64,000 nucleotides of DNA from Myxococcales bacterium (GTDB lineage Bacteria; Myxococcota_A; Polyangia; Polyangiales; JADJMO01), in assembly GCA_016709545.1 (NCBI GenBank), contig JADJMO010000035.1:1-64000 (forward strand), written 5' to 3'. Position 1 is the first letter of the stretch; each line of letters starts with the position of its first letter. Shown here one piece after another: positions 1-7,453 of this stretch. The position numbers and the translations under genes were made by a program. Under the pieces are notes generated by a model. The model had not been told where the DNA came from and did not search any database. It was given only the letters and a program-made list of their open reading frames with translations.

Positions 1-697
1 CAACAGCCCGATCGTCCGTGGCTCGGCGCTCCAGGCCCTCAAGGGCGAGGCCGCCGGCGAGACGTCCATCATGAACCTGATGGCCGCTCTCGACAGCTTC
101 ATCCCGGAGCCCGTCCGCGAGATCGACAAGCCCTTCCTCATGGCGATCGAGGACGTGTTCTCGATCAAGGGCCGTGGCACCGTGGTCACCGGCCGCATCG
201 AGCGCGGCGTGATCAAGGTCAACGAAGAGGTCGAGATCGTCGGCTACACCGAGGCCAAGGAGCAGCGCAAGACCGTCGTCACCGGCGTCGAGATGTTCCG
301 CAAGCTCCTCGACCAGGGCCAGGCGGGCGACAACGTCGGCGCGCTCCTCCGCGGCATCGAGAAGGACGACATCTCGCGCGGCCAGGTCCTCGCGAAGCCG
401 GGCTCGATCACCCCGCACAAGAAGTTCGAGGCGCAGGTCTACGTCCTCAAGAAGGAGGAGGGCGGCCGTCACACGCCGTTCCTGACCAACTACCGCCCGC
501 AGTTCTACATCCGCACGACGGACGTGACCGGCACCGTGAACCTCCCCGAGGGCACGAAGATGGTCATGCCGGGTGACAACGTCACCATGAGCGTCGAGCT
601 GATCACCCCGGTCGCGCTCGAGGAGCAGATGCGCTTCGCCATCCGCGAGGGCGGCAAGACGGTCGGCTCCGGCGTCGTCACGAAGATCGTGGAGTGA
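1..697 (+). CDS. tuf: Elongation factor Tu, 3' part
   Basis: This is the C-terminal 231 codons of EF-Tu, the GTPase that delivers aminoacyl-tRNA to the ribosome; the 5' part with the G domain lies before the window. The open frame runs from base 2 and starts inside the conserved stretch IVRGSALQALKGE. Domain 2 (MAIEDVFSIKGRGTVVTGRIERG) and domain 3 (QFYIRTTDVTG, VMPGDNV, ending AIREGGKTVGSGVVTKI) are intact and the protein ends at the normal family C-terminus. It is followed by rpmG, tRNA-Trp, secE and nusG, the usual bacterial arrangement. Identity is certain; only the missing 5' end limits it. Confidence 0.97.
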   Translation, partial: NSPIVRGSALQALKGEAAGETSIMNLMAALDSFIPEPVREIDKPFLMAIEDVFSIKGRGTVVTGRIERGVIKVNEEVEIVGYTEAKEQRKTVVTGVEMFRKLLDQGQAGDNVGALLRGIEKDDISRGQVLAKPGSITPHKKFEAQVYVLKKEEGGRHTPFLTNYRPQFYIRTTDVTGTVNLPEGTKMVMPGDNVTMSVELITPVALEEQMRFAIREGGKTVGSGVVTKIVE

Positions 698-705
698 GGA
701 GCGGC

Positions 706-763
706 AGGGCGGCTTCGGGTCTTCTGACTCCGGTCAGAGCGCTCGCGGCCGCCCTTCCGTTTT
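706..763 (+). terminator. Possible terminator between tuf and rpmG
   Basis: The 8-bp arms at 706-713 (AGGGCGGC) and 748-755 (GCCGCCCT) can pair, and a second perfect 5-bp stem with a 4-nt loop sits inside (724-728 with 733-737). The outer stem is followed by TCCGTTTT. This looks like an intrinsic terminator or attenuator that would lower read-through from the very strongly expressed tuf gene into rpmG. The T-run is short, so the strength is uncertain. Confidence 0.5.
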
Positions 764-767
764 CGCC

Positions 768-923
768 ATGGCTCGCCGCGTCCCGGTGACTCTGGTGTGT
801 AGCGTGTGCGGTAGCCGTAACTACCGCACCACGCGGTTGCAGGAGGTCGGCCAGAAGCCCCTCGAGCTGAAGAAGCACTGCTCCACGTGCAAGGCGCACA
901 CGCTCCACAAGGAGTCGAAGTAG
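768..923 (+). CDS. rpmG: 50S ribosomal protein L33
   Basis: The gene encodes 51 residues starting MARRVPVTLVCSVCGSRNY. It contains two zinc-ribbon CxxC pairs (C11-x-x-C14 and C38-x-x-C41), so this is the zinc-binding C+ form of L33, a small protein of the large ribosomal subunit near the E site. The ending KAHTLHKESK matches the family. It lies between tuf and tRNA-Trp, as in most Deltaproteobacteria-related genomes. It is too short for a default ORF length cut-off but is clear from its sequence and position. Confidence 0.96.
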   Translation: MARRVPVTLVCSVCGSRNYRTTRLQEVGQKPLELKKHCSTCKAHTLHKESK

Positions 924-988
924 ACGCGGCCGAATCGTGGGTTACAGGTGATCGCACTCCTGCCAAGGAGCCGGCCTTCACCTCCCCT

Positions 989-1061
989 AGGGGAATAGCT
1001 CAGTTGGTAGAGCAGCGGATTCCAAATCCGCAGGCCGTGGGTTCGAGTCCCCCTTCCCCTG
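989..1061 (+). tRNA. tRNA-Trp (anticodon CCA)
   Basis: The 73-nt cloverleaf has acceptor arms AGGGGAA (989-995) and TTCCCCT (1054-1060) with discriminator G1061. The D arm contains AGCTCAGTTGGTAGAGC, the anticodon stem GCGGA/TCCGC closes a 7-nt loop TTCCAAA whose central triplet CCA reads the UGG codon, and the T arm contains GTTCGAGTC. The CCA tail is not encoded. tRNA-Trp between rpmG and secE is the standard bacterial location. Confidence 0.97.
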
Positions 1062-1073
1062 CCCGAGAACCCC

Positions 1074-1751
1074 ATGTCTGAAAACCCCAAGGACGACGAG
1101 AACGACCGCGAGCCCTCCAACGAGGGTGACGACGAGCCTTCGAAAGAGGGCGGCGTCGTCGACGCCACGTTCGAAGACTCCGAGGAGGGTTCGACCGACG
1201 AGGCCACCAAGGAGGCTTCTGGTTCGGCCGACACCGCGTCGGACGAAGAAGAAGACGACGAGGACGACGCCATCCCCACCCAGATGGGGCACCGTCGCTA
1301 CGTCTACGCCACCTTCTTCGCCTTCGCGATCGCGCTCACCTACTTCCTCGGCAAGGCCGGCTTCGCCGTCTGGCACCGCCTGAGCCAGATGACCCCGAAG
1401 GTCGGTGAGCCGCGTGAAGACTGGATGACCCCGCTCGCCGCGGTCATCTCGGCCCTCGCGATGTTCCTCGTCTACCGGCGCCCCGACGTGCGTCAGCTCA
1501 GCGACGAGGTCGCCCTCGAGCTCTCCAAGGTCGAGTGGCCCACGCGCGAGAAGGTCCGCCGCTCCACCATCATCGTGGTCTCGGCCACCCTCGGCTCGTC
1601 GCTCGTGTTCTGGCTGTACGACATCGGCGCGAACAGGGGCATCTCGTTCGTCACCGGCTCCGACCATCCACTGCTCTACGGTCTGGGTGCCGGCGTCTTC
1701 ATCTACGCGATCCGCGCGCTCGGATCGCGGTATCTGGCGGGGAAGGCCTGA
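1074..1751 (+). CDS. secE: Preprotein translocase subunit SecE with long acidic N-terminal extension
   Basis: SecE clamps the SecY channel in the inner membrane. The conserved amphipathic segment ELSKVEWPTREKVRRST followed by the last transmembrane helix (about residues 140-180) identifies the family. Two further hydrophobic segments precede it (about 81-104 and 119-137), so three helices as in E. coli, plus a hydrophobic C-terminal stretch. Residues 1 to about 75 form an unusual spacer very rich in Glu, Asp, Ser and Thr that is absent from ordinary SecE and makes the protein 225 residues long. It starts 12 nt after tRNA-Trp and is followed by nusG 39 nt later. Confidence 0.95.
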   Translation: MSENPKDDENDREPSNEGDDEPSKEGGVVDATFEDSEEGSTDEATKEASGSADTASDEEEDDEDDAIPTQMGHRRYVYATFFAFAIALTYFLGKAGFAVWHRLSQMTPKVGEPREDWMTPLAAVISALAMFLVYRRPDVRQLSDEVALELSKVEWPTREKVRRSTIIVVSATLGSSLVFWLYDIGANRGISFVTGSDHPLLYGLGAGVFIYAIRALGSRYLAGKA

Positions 1752-1790
1752 GCCGTGGAACACGCGGCTTTGGGCAAAGAGGCAACCAAA

Positions 1791-2339
1791 ATGGCGAAGA
1801 AGTGGTACGCGGTCCAGACCTACTCCCAGTCCGAGAAGCGCGCGAAGGCGAACCTCCAAGAGCGCATCAAGGCCAAGGGCTTCGAGCAGCAGTTCGGCGA
1901 GATCCTCATCCCGACCGAGCAGGTCACCGAGAACCGCTCCGGGGGCAAGGCCCGCACGCGTGAGCACCCGAGCTACCCCGGGTACATCTTCGTCGAGATG
2001 GAGCTCAACGAGGAGACCTGGCACCTCGTGAAGGACACCTCCAAGGTCATGGGCTTCGTCGGCGGTGGCGCCGGCGGCAAGGACCCGATCGAGGTGAAGC
2101 AGGCCGACATCGACGCGGTGCGCCTCGGCATCAGCGAGGGCACCAGCAAGCCCAAGCCCAAGGTCTCGTTCGTCGTGGGCGACGAGGTCCGCGTGGTCGA
2201 CGGTCCGTTCTCGAACTTCACGGGCACCGTCGAAGAGGTCAAGCCCGAGAAGCAGAAGGTCCGCGTCAAGGTGAGCATCTTCGGCCGCAGCACGCCCGTC
2301 GAGCTCGAGTTCAGCCAGGTCGAGAAGAAGCGCGCCTGA
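1791..2339 (+). CDS. nusG: Transcription termination/antitermination factor NusG
   Basis: The protein of 182 residues begins MAKKWYAVQTYSQSEKRAK, the NusG NGN domain that binds the RNA polymerase clamp. HPSYPGYIFVEMELNEETWHLV is its conserved core, and the C-terminal KOW domain (about residues 128-180) contains VGDEVRVVDGPFSNFTGTVEE. The ATG at 1791 is chosen because it gives the family N-terminus and has a purine-rich AAAGAGG about 8 nt upstream; a GTG at 1755 is in frame but adds non-family residues. It forms an operon with secE. rplK, the usual next gene, is absent. Confidence 0.97.
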   Translation: MAKKWYAVQTYSQSEKRAKANLQERIKAKGFEQQFGEILIPTEQVTENRSGGKARTREHPSYPGYIFVEMELNEETWHLVKDTSKVMGFVGGGAGGKDPIEVKQADIDAVRLGISEGTSKPKPKVSFVVGDEVRVVDGPFSNFTGTVEEVKPEKQKVRVKVSIFGRSTPVELEFSQVEKKRA

Positions 2340-3232
2340 TCCTCCTCTACTGCGGCTCTGGTTGGCTCCCGATCGTCGAGCGCATTCGCGCGCGGCTCCC
2401 GGGGGCCGACGTCGTTTTGTGGTCGCGCGAGCGGCCGCTGATCGAGGCGGTCGCCGAGGCCGAGGTGATCCTGCCCTCGAACGCGCCGTTCGACGCGACG
2501 GTCGTGCAGGCCGCCACGCGAGCGTGCCTGATCCAGCAGCCCGCCGCGGGCTACGAGAACATCGACCTCGGCGCGGCGAAGGCGCGGGGCCTCCCCGTGT
2601 GCAACGCGCCCGCGACCAACGAGGTCTCCGTCGCCGAGGCGGCGCTCTACCTGATGCTGTCGCTGGCGCGTCGCGCGAACGAGGCGCGGGTGGCATTTGC
2701 GGCGGCCGCGATCGGCACGCCGCTCGGCGTCGAGCTCCGGGGGCGTACGCTGGTCACGGTCGGTCGCGGGCGGAGCGCGCAGGCGCTCGCAGGGATGGCG
2801 CGCGGCCTCGGCATGGAGGTCGTGTTGCTCGGGTCGGACGCGGACGCCGACGCATGGCGAGACGCCCTCGCGCGCGCGCACTTCGTGTCGCTGCACTGTC
2901 CGCTCACGCCGCGCACGCGAGGCATGTTCGACGACGCGCGGTTCGCGCAGCTGCGCGGCGCGTATCTCGTCAACTGCGCCCGCGGCGCCATCGTCGACCG
3001 CGTGGCCCTCGAGCGCGCGCTCGATCGGGGGCACTGTCGGGGCGTCGGGCTCGACGTGCACTGGCAAGAGCCCTGGGATCCGACCGACCCGTTCTACGCG
3101 CGGCCCGAGGTGGTCGTGCTGCCCCACGTGGCCGGTTCCACCGAGGAGGCCTTCGATCGCGTCGCGGCCATCGTCGCCGAGAACGTCGCGCGCCTGACCC
3201 GCGGAGAGCCGCTGCTGCATCGGGTGGTTTGA
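2336..3232 (+). CDS. D-isomer-specific 2-hydroxyacid dehydrogenase family protein
   Basis: This is a PGDH/D-lactate dehydrogenase-type NAD-linked oxidoreductase. Conserved catalytic positions are visible: Arg in VNCARGAIVD, Glu in DVHWQEPWD and His in LPHVAGSTEEA, plus the substrate-loop segment AAGYENIDL. The Rossmann motif reads GRGRSA, in which the third Gly of GxGxxG is Ala, and the protein is short (298 residues), so cofactor use may differ. The family-like first strand ILLYCGSGW begins right at the nusG stop; no ATG, GTG or TTG lies there, so a CTG at 2336 overlapping nusG is the likely start, with TTG 2417 as the alternative. Substrate unknown. Confidence 0.75.
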   Translation: MILLYCGSGWLPIVERIRARLPGADVVLWSRERPLIEAVAEAEVILPSNAPFDATVVQAATRACLIQQPAAGYENIDLGAAKARGLPVCNAPATNEVSVAEAALYLMLSLARRANEARVAFAAAAIGTPLGVELRGRTLVTVGRGRSAQALAGMARGLGMEVVLLGSDADADAWRDALARAHFVSLHCPLTPRTRGMFDDARFAQLRGAYLVNCARGAIVDRVALERALDRGHCRGVGLDVHWQEPWDPTDPFYARPEVVVLPHVAGSTEEAFDRVAAIVAENVARLTRGEPLLHRVV

Positions 3233-3294
3233 CAAGTCCCGGCGCGTGCCGCACATTCCTGCCGGCGCGGCCTTCGCCGCCGAGGAGGTGGATC

Positions 3295-3351
3295 ATGGAA
3301 CCGATTGCAACGAACGGCTTCCGCTCGGTCTTCTCCGCGCGTCGCGCCTAG
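3295..3351 (+). CDS. Possible 18-residue leader peptide
   Basis: A short frame MEPIATNGFRSVFSARRA is preceded by a very strong Shine-Dalgarno sequence (GAGGAGGTG, 5 nt before the ATG). It lies in the 187-bp gap between the dehydrogenase and rbfA and ends 68 nt before the rbfA start. Many bases between this point and rbfA are CG-rich and could fold. It might be a translated leader regulating rbfA-rtcB. No homologue is recognised, so the call rests only on the ribosome binding site. Confidence 0.25.
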   Translation: MEPIATNGFRSVFSARRA

Positions 3352-3419
3352 CGTCTTCCGCCCCCGCAGCGCCTTCGGGCTTCGGGTCGGTCGTCGCGCT
3401 CGCGTCGTCGCGGAGCGTG

Positions 3420-3803
3420 ATGAACCCCTGTGGCCTCCAGAGAGGCCTCGGAGCCGCTGCATGCCCAGATTCGAAGAAGGTGCGGGCCATCGCCACGCAC
3501 GCTTGCAAGGTCTCGTTCTCGAGGGAGCTCCGCGCGCTGTTTCGCGAGGACGTCTCCGATCCCCGGCTCGCCATGGTGGCGGTCCGGGCCGTCGTGTTGT
3601 CCGTCGACTACCGCAACGTGCGCGTCCACTGGGTGGCGCGCGAGGAGGTCGAACAGAAGAAGATCGAGGTCGCCCTCGCCCACGCCACGCCGTTCCTGCG
3701 GTCGCGGCTCGGCGAGTCCATCGAGTGGAAGCGCTTGCCCGAGCTGCGCTTCGTGTTCGACGGCGTCCTCGCCGAGGGAGAGGAGGACCCATGCCGCGAG
3801 TGA
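3420..3803 (+). CDS. rbfA: 30S ribosome-binding factor A
   Basis: RbfA is a small KH-fold protein that binds the 30S subunit during late 16S rRNA maturation. The 127-residue product contains the family core EDVSDPRLAMVAVRAVVLSVDYRNVRVHW and the later LPELRFVFD. The ATG at 3420, preceded by GCGGAG, gives a normal length; the longer frame from 3246 adds low-complexity sequence unlike RbfA. RbfA is usually next to infB or truB, which are not present here. Its last 13 nt overlap rtcB, so the two are probably translated together. The N-terminal 25 residues are poorly conserved. Confidence 0.8.
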   Translation: MNPCGLQRGLGAAACPDSKKVRAIATHACKVSFSRELRALFREDVSDPRLAMVAVRAVVLSVDYRNVRVHWVAREEVEQKKIEVALAHATPFLRSRLGESIEWKRLPELRFVFDGVLAEGEEDPCRE

Positions 3804-4909
3804 TCGAGGCGCGGGTCCCGATCCGCGTCTGGGCCCGCGCGATCGCCCCCGAGGCGGTCGCGCAGCTCACCGCGCTCGCGGACCAGCCGTGGGTGGTCGA
3901 CTTCGTGGCCGCCATGCCGGACGTCCACGTGGCGGCCGGCGTGGCGGTCGGCACCGTGTTCGCGACCGAGCACGTCGTCGTCCCGGGGGCACTCGGGGGT
4001 GACCTCGGGTGCGGGATGTCGGCGCGGCGTCTGTCGATCGAGGCCACCGCGCTCGACCGACGCAAGCTCGAGCGCGTGATCGTGGCGCTGGATCGGGCCA
4101 TCCCGACCGGCGACCGGACCCATCGCACGCCGCAGATCGTCCCTGCCTGGGGCGACCTCTCCACGCGCGCGCTCGACCACGTGCGCGACCGGTTCGCCGG
4201 CCGGCACCTGGGCACGCTCGGGGGAGGCAATCACTTCCTCGAGCTCGACCGCGACGCGGAGGGCGGTGTGTGGTTGCTGGTGCACTCGGGCTCGCGGGGC
4301 CTCGGCGCGGCGATCGCCGAGCACCACCGGAAGGCCTCCGGAGGCGCTCCGTTCTCCACGCTCGACACGCGCGCACCCGATGGGGCCGCGTACCTGCACG
4401 ACCTCGCGTGGGCGCTCGCGTTCGCACGCGAGAACCGCGCGCGGCTCGCCGAGCAAGCCGTCCGCGTGCTGAGCGAGGAGCTCGGCGTCTCTCTCGAGGC
4501 GCCTCCGGTCCTCGACCTCCACCACAACTTCGTCGCGCGCGAGGTGTGGGGCGGTCGACCGCTGCTCGTGCACCGCAAGGGCGCGGTGGCGGCGCCGGTC
4601 GACGCGAGGCTCCTGATCCCCGGGTCGATGGGCACGGCGAGCTACGTGGTCCGCGGGCTCGGCAACCCCGCGTCGCTCGGCTCCTGTTCGCACGGGGCCG
4701 GGCGCGTCCTGCGGCGCAAGGAGGCGCGCGCGCTCGATCGGGACGCGTTCGCCGCCTCCATGCGGCGCGTGGTCCACCCGCGCGATCGACCGTCGCTGAT
4801 CGAGGAGGCCCCCGCGGCCTACCGCGACATCCAGGAGGTGCTCGAGGACCAGGCCGACCTCGTCGTGCGCGAGCTGCGCCTCGAGCCGCTCGCCGTGCTG
4901 AAGGGCTAG
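3791..4909 (+). CDS. rtcB: RtcB family RNA-splicing ligase
   Basis: RtcB joins RNA 2',3'-cyclic phosphate (or 3'-phosphate) ends to 5'-OH ends using GTP and Mn2+. The Mn-binding motif GGDLGCG (D71, C74), LGGGNHFLE, VHSGSRGLG, LHHNFV, HRKGA, IPGSMGTASYVV and SCSHGAGR with the guanylated histidine near residue 301 are all present in order. At 372 residues it is the shorter bacterial form. A strong purine-rich RBS (GAGGAGGA) within the end of rbfA precedes the ATG. Neither RtcA nor archease is encoded nearby. The pairing with rbfA suggests a role in rRNA or tRNA end repair, which is an inference. Confidence 0.93.
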   Translation: MPRVIEARVPIRVWARAIAPEAVAQLTALADQPWVVDFVAAMPDVHVAAGVAVGTVFATEHVVVPGALGGDLGCGMSARRLSIEATALDRRKLERVIVALDRAIPTGDRTHRTPQIVPAWGDLSTRALDHVRDRFAGRHLGTLGGGNHFLELDRDAEGGVWLLVHSGSRGLGAAIAEHHRKASGGAPFSTLDTRAPDGAAYLHDLAWALAFARENRARLAEQAVRVLSEELGVSLEAPPVLDLHHNFVAREVWGGRPLLVHRKGAVAAPVDARLLIPGSMGTASYVVRGLGNPASLGSCSHGAGRVLRRKEARALDRDAFAASMRRVVHPRDRPSLIEEAPAAYRDIQEVLEDQADLVVRELRLEPLAVLKG

Positions 4910-4931
4910 CCGTCCAGGGGCTCGGCCGGGC

Positions 4932-6575
4932 TCAGGTCCGGTCGAGCTCGTGGAAGAACACGTAGACGAGGATGCCGACGCCCAGGATGCCCTCGAACAT
5001 CGACATCAGCGCGAGCCCGTAGCCCACCATCGCGACCGCGTACGCGAAGCTCGCCGCCATCACCGCGGCCATGCCCACGGCGAACACCGGCAGGAGCGGC
5101 AGCCCTCGCCCGGCGCGCACGCGCGCGTGGTCGACCGCGACGAGGAAGTTCCGCGTGAGCACCACGAACACCGCCATCGCGAAGTACGAGAGGTTCTCGA
5201 CGACGTGCGCCGTGAGGAAGAAGTCGTACGCGCCGTGGATCGTGCAGAGGATGAGGAAGGTCTTGGTGAAGTCGAACGAGCGGTCCTCCTTGGCGCGGAG
5301 GAACTCGTAGAGCGCGTCGGCCGCGAGCGCGGTGAGCGCCATGTGGAAGAAGTTGGCGGTGAGGAACCGCGCCATCGCGGTGGTGAGGTCGCCGTGCGCG
5401 ATGTAGCCGAGGTTCTCCTCGGCGGCGAAGCCGAGCCCCACGAGCGCGCCGCACACCAGCACGTCGAGGCGGTTGCCCCGCTTGAGCAGGATTGGCAGCA
5501 ATGGCAGGAACGCGAGCAGCTTGCACGCCTCCTCGCGGAGCCCCACCCCGAGCACGAAGAACAGGGCGTCCTTGGCCACGATCCCGGTCTCGACGAAGTG
5601 CATGCGGCGCTCCTCGAGCCCGGCGACGAGCAGCGTGGGCACGACCGAGAACACGCCGAGCGCGAACGCGGCGACCACCACGGGCACGCGCAGTCGCGGC
5701 GACTCGCGGAGCAGCCCGAGTCGAAGGAGGAACGCGAGCCAGGCGAGGGCCGGCACCGTGCAGAGGGCGAGCGCCGCCCAGCCCGGGAAGTGGAACGTGT
5801 AGGGCACGGCCCAGCGCAGGAGCCCGCGCGCGTCGCCCTGGTGCATGGCGAGCTCGAAGTGCGCCCAGGCGCCGGCGTGGGGGCCGATCGTGGGGTCGGC
5901 CAGCGCGCGCTGGAGGGTGCTCCAGTCCTCGAGCGAGACCAGGAGGCGCATGGCCTGTGCGACGTCGTCGCGGCGCGCGGGGAAGGCGAGCCCCTCGCGC
6001 AGGTAGCGCTGGATGGCCAGGCGCGGCCGACCTTCGCCGAGGGCGGCGCGGGCGAGGAGGTGGTTGGCCCAGGGCATCGGTGGCGTCGCGTCCGCGGCCT
6101 CCTCGACCTGGGCGCGGTAGGCGACCTCGTCCACGTCTTCGGCGTGCCAGGCCCAGCGGCCGAGCAGCGCGACCTCGCGCGGGAGATCGCGGCGGGCGAG
6201 GAAGCGCGTCACCTCTTCGTCGGTCACCCCCCCCTTGCGATCCTGCTTCGGCGCGGGGAGCCCCACGCCGGCGACCCGGCGGGGATCGAGGGCCGGCGCC
6301 GCGCTCCGGTGCACCTCGAGGAACGCGACCAGTCGCGGCACGGTGACTGGGCCCTTCTGCAGGAGGTCCCAGTAGATGCGCTCGGCGCGCGCGACGCGGC
6401 CGCTGCGCTGGAGCCATCGCGCGCGCAGCTCGAGGCCCGCGTCGGTGCGCAGGGTGATCTCGTTGCCGATGACCCCGAGCACCACGCCGAGCAGCAGCAC
6501 GAGCGTCACGATCCGGCGCACGCGCGCCGGATCCCACCAGTGGACGGTGCGAACGTTCGAGCGCGGCCGCGCCAT
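4932..6575 (-). CDS. PrsW family intramembrane metalloprotease with long N-terminal domain
   Basis: The C-terminal half (about residues 255-545) is a multi-helix membrane domain with PrsW motifs: REEACKLL (EExxK), GLGFAAEENLGY, FFHMALTALAADAL and IHGAYDFF, which supply the Glu and His residues of the proposed active site. PrsW cleaves anti-sigma factors in Bacillus. Residues 1-40 contain an additional N-terminal helix, and residues 40-250 look like helical repeats (GRVARAERIYWDLL, GRPRLAIQRYLREG) of TPR type, which is not part of the basic family. The gene is convergent with rtcB and overlaps the extended end of livH. The substrate is unknown. Confidence 0.85.
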   Translation of the reverse strand: MARPRSNVRTVHWWDPARVRRIVTLVLLLGVVLGVIGNEITLRTDAGLELRARWLQRSGRVARAERIYWDLLQKGPVTVPRLVAFLEVHRSAAPALDPRRVAGVGLPAPKQDRKGGVTDEEVTRFLARRDLPREVALLGRWAWHAEDVDEVAYRAQVEEAADATPPMPWANHLLARAALGEGRPRLAIQRYLREGLAFPARRDDVAQAMRLLVSLEDWSTLQRALADPTIGPHAGAWAHFELAMHQGDARGLLRWAVPYTFHFPGWAALALCTVPALAWLAFLLRLGLLRESPRLRVPVVVAAFALGVFSVVPTLLVAGLEERRMHFVETGIVAKDALFFVLGVGLREEACKLLAFLPLLPILLKRGNRLDVLVCGALVGLGFAAEENLGYIAHGDLTTAMARFLTANFFHMALTALAADALYEFLRAKEDRSFDFTKTFLILCTIHGAYDFFLTAHVVENLSYFAMAVFVVLTRNFLVAVDHARVRAGRGLPLLPVFAVGMAAVMAASFAYAVAMVGYGLALMSMFEGILGVGILVYVFFHELDRT

Positions 6576-7453
6576 GCGCGGCGGCTAGACCTTCTCGCGC
6601 GCGCGCTGCCGAGCAGGCCGGCCGGGCGGAACAGGAGTACGAGCACGAGCAGGAGGAACACGATCGCGTCCTTCATGCCCGAGAAGCTCGTGAACTTGAC
6701 GAGCTCGCCGAGGAAGCCGAGCAGCACGCCGCCGAGCATCGCGCCCGGGATGCTGCCGATGCCGCCGAACACGGCGGCCACGAACGCGAGGGTGCCGATC
6801 GACGAGCCCATGGTCGGCTCGATCGAGGCCTGCGTGGTCGAGTAGAGCACCGCGCCGATCGCCGCGAGCCCCGACCCGATGGCGAAGGTGACCGCGATCA
6901 CGCGCGAGGGGCGGATGCCCATGAGGCGCGCGGCCTCGGCGTTGACGGACACGGCGCGCATGGCCTTGCCGATCCACGTGAGGTGCACGAGGGCGTAGAG
7001 GCCGGCCATCACCACCGCGGCGATCAGGACCACGTACCCGACCGGCGGCGCGAGGCGCGGGTCGAACTTCTGCGGGGTGGCGGTGAACGCGAGCTGGGCC
7101 ACCGACTGCAGCAGCATCGACACGCCGATGGCCGTGACGAGCGGCGCGATGCGGGCGGTGGCGCCGCGCGCGCGCGCGCGCAAGGGGCGGTAGGCGAACG
7201 CCTCGATGCCGACCCCGAGCAGCACCGCCGCGACCACGGCGACCGCGGTCGAGATCAGCACCCCGCGCGTGCCGCCGTGCTGGTAGCCGCCGAGCAGGCG
7301 ATCGTCGACCAGGAACGCGACGTACCCGCTCATCATGAGGACCTCGCTGTGGGCGAAGTTGATGAGGCGCAGCACGCCGTACACCATCGTGTACCCGAGC
7401 GCGATCAGGGCGATCATGCTGCCCTGCGCGAGGGCGTTCAGGAGCCAGCTCAT
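6506..7453 (-). CDS. livH: Branched-chain amino acid ABC transporter permease LivH (frameshifted C-terminus)
   Basis: An inner-membrane permease of the LivH family with about eight hydrophobic helices; YTMVYGVLRLINFAHSE near the N-terminus is diagnostic. Homologues end soon after LLFRPAGLLG with a terminal EKV. Here the sequence GSAREKV-stop appears only in another frame, ending at 6585, because a CG dinucleotide tract shifts the frame; as read, 28 extra residues run into the prsW start. Its start overlaps the livK stop (ATGA). The partner genes livM, livG and livF are absent, so a working importer would need subunits from elsewhere. Confidence 0.88.
   Translation of the reverse strand: MSWLLNALAQGSMIALIALGYTMVYGVLRLINFAHSEVLMMSGYVAFLVDDRLLGGYQHGGTRGVLISTAVAVVAAVLLGVGIEAFAYRPLRARARGATARIAPLVTAIGVSMLLQSVAQLAFTATPQKFDPRLAPPVGYVVLIAAVVMAGLYALVHLTWIGKAMRAVSVNAEAARLMGIRPSRVIAVTFAIGSGLAAIGAVLYSTTQASIEPTMGSSIGTLAFVAAVFGGIGSIPGAMLGGVLLGFLGELVKFTSFSGMKDAIVFLLLVLVLLFRPAGLLGSARARRSSRRAWRGRARTFAPSTGGIRRACAGS

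Noticed and set aside
3246..3419. Extended N-terminus of RbfA from GTG 3246
   Set aside because: The extra 58 residues are low-complexity and absent in RbfA; ATG 3420 gives the normal length.
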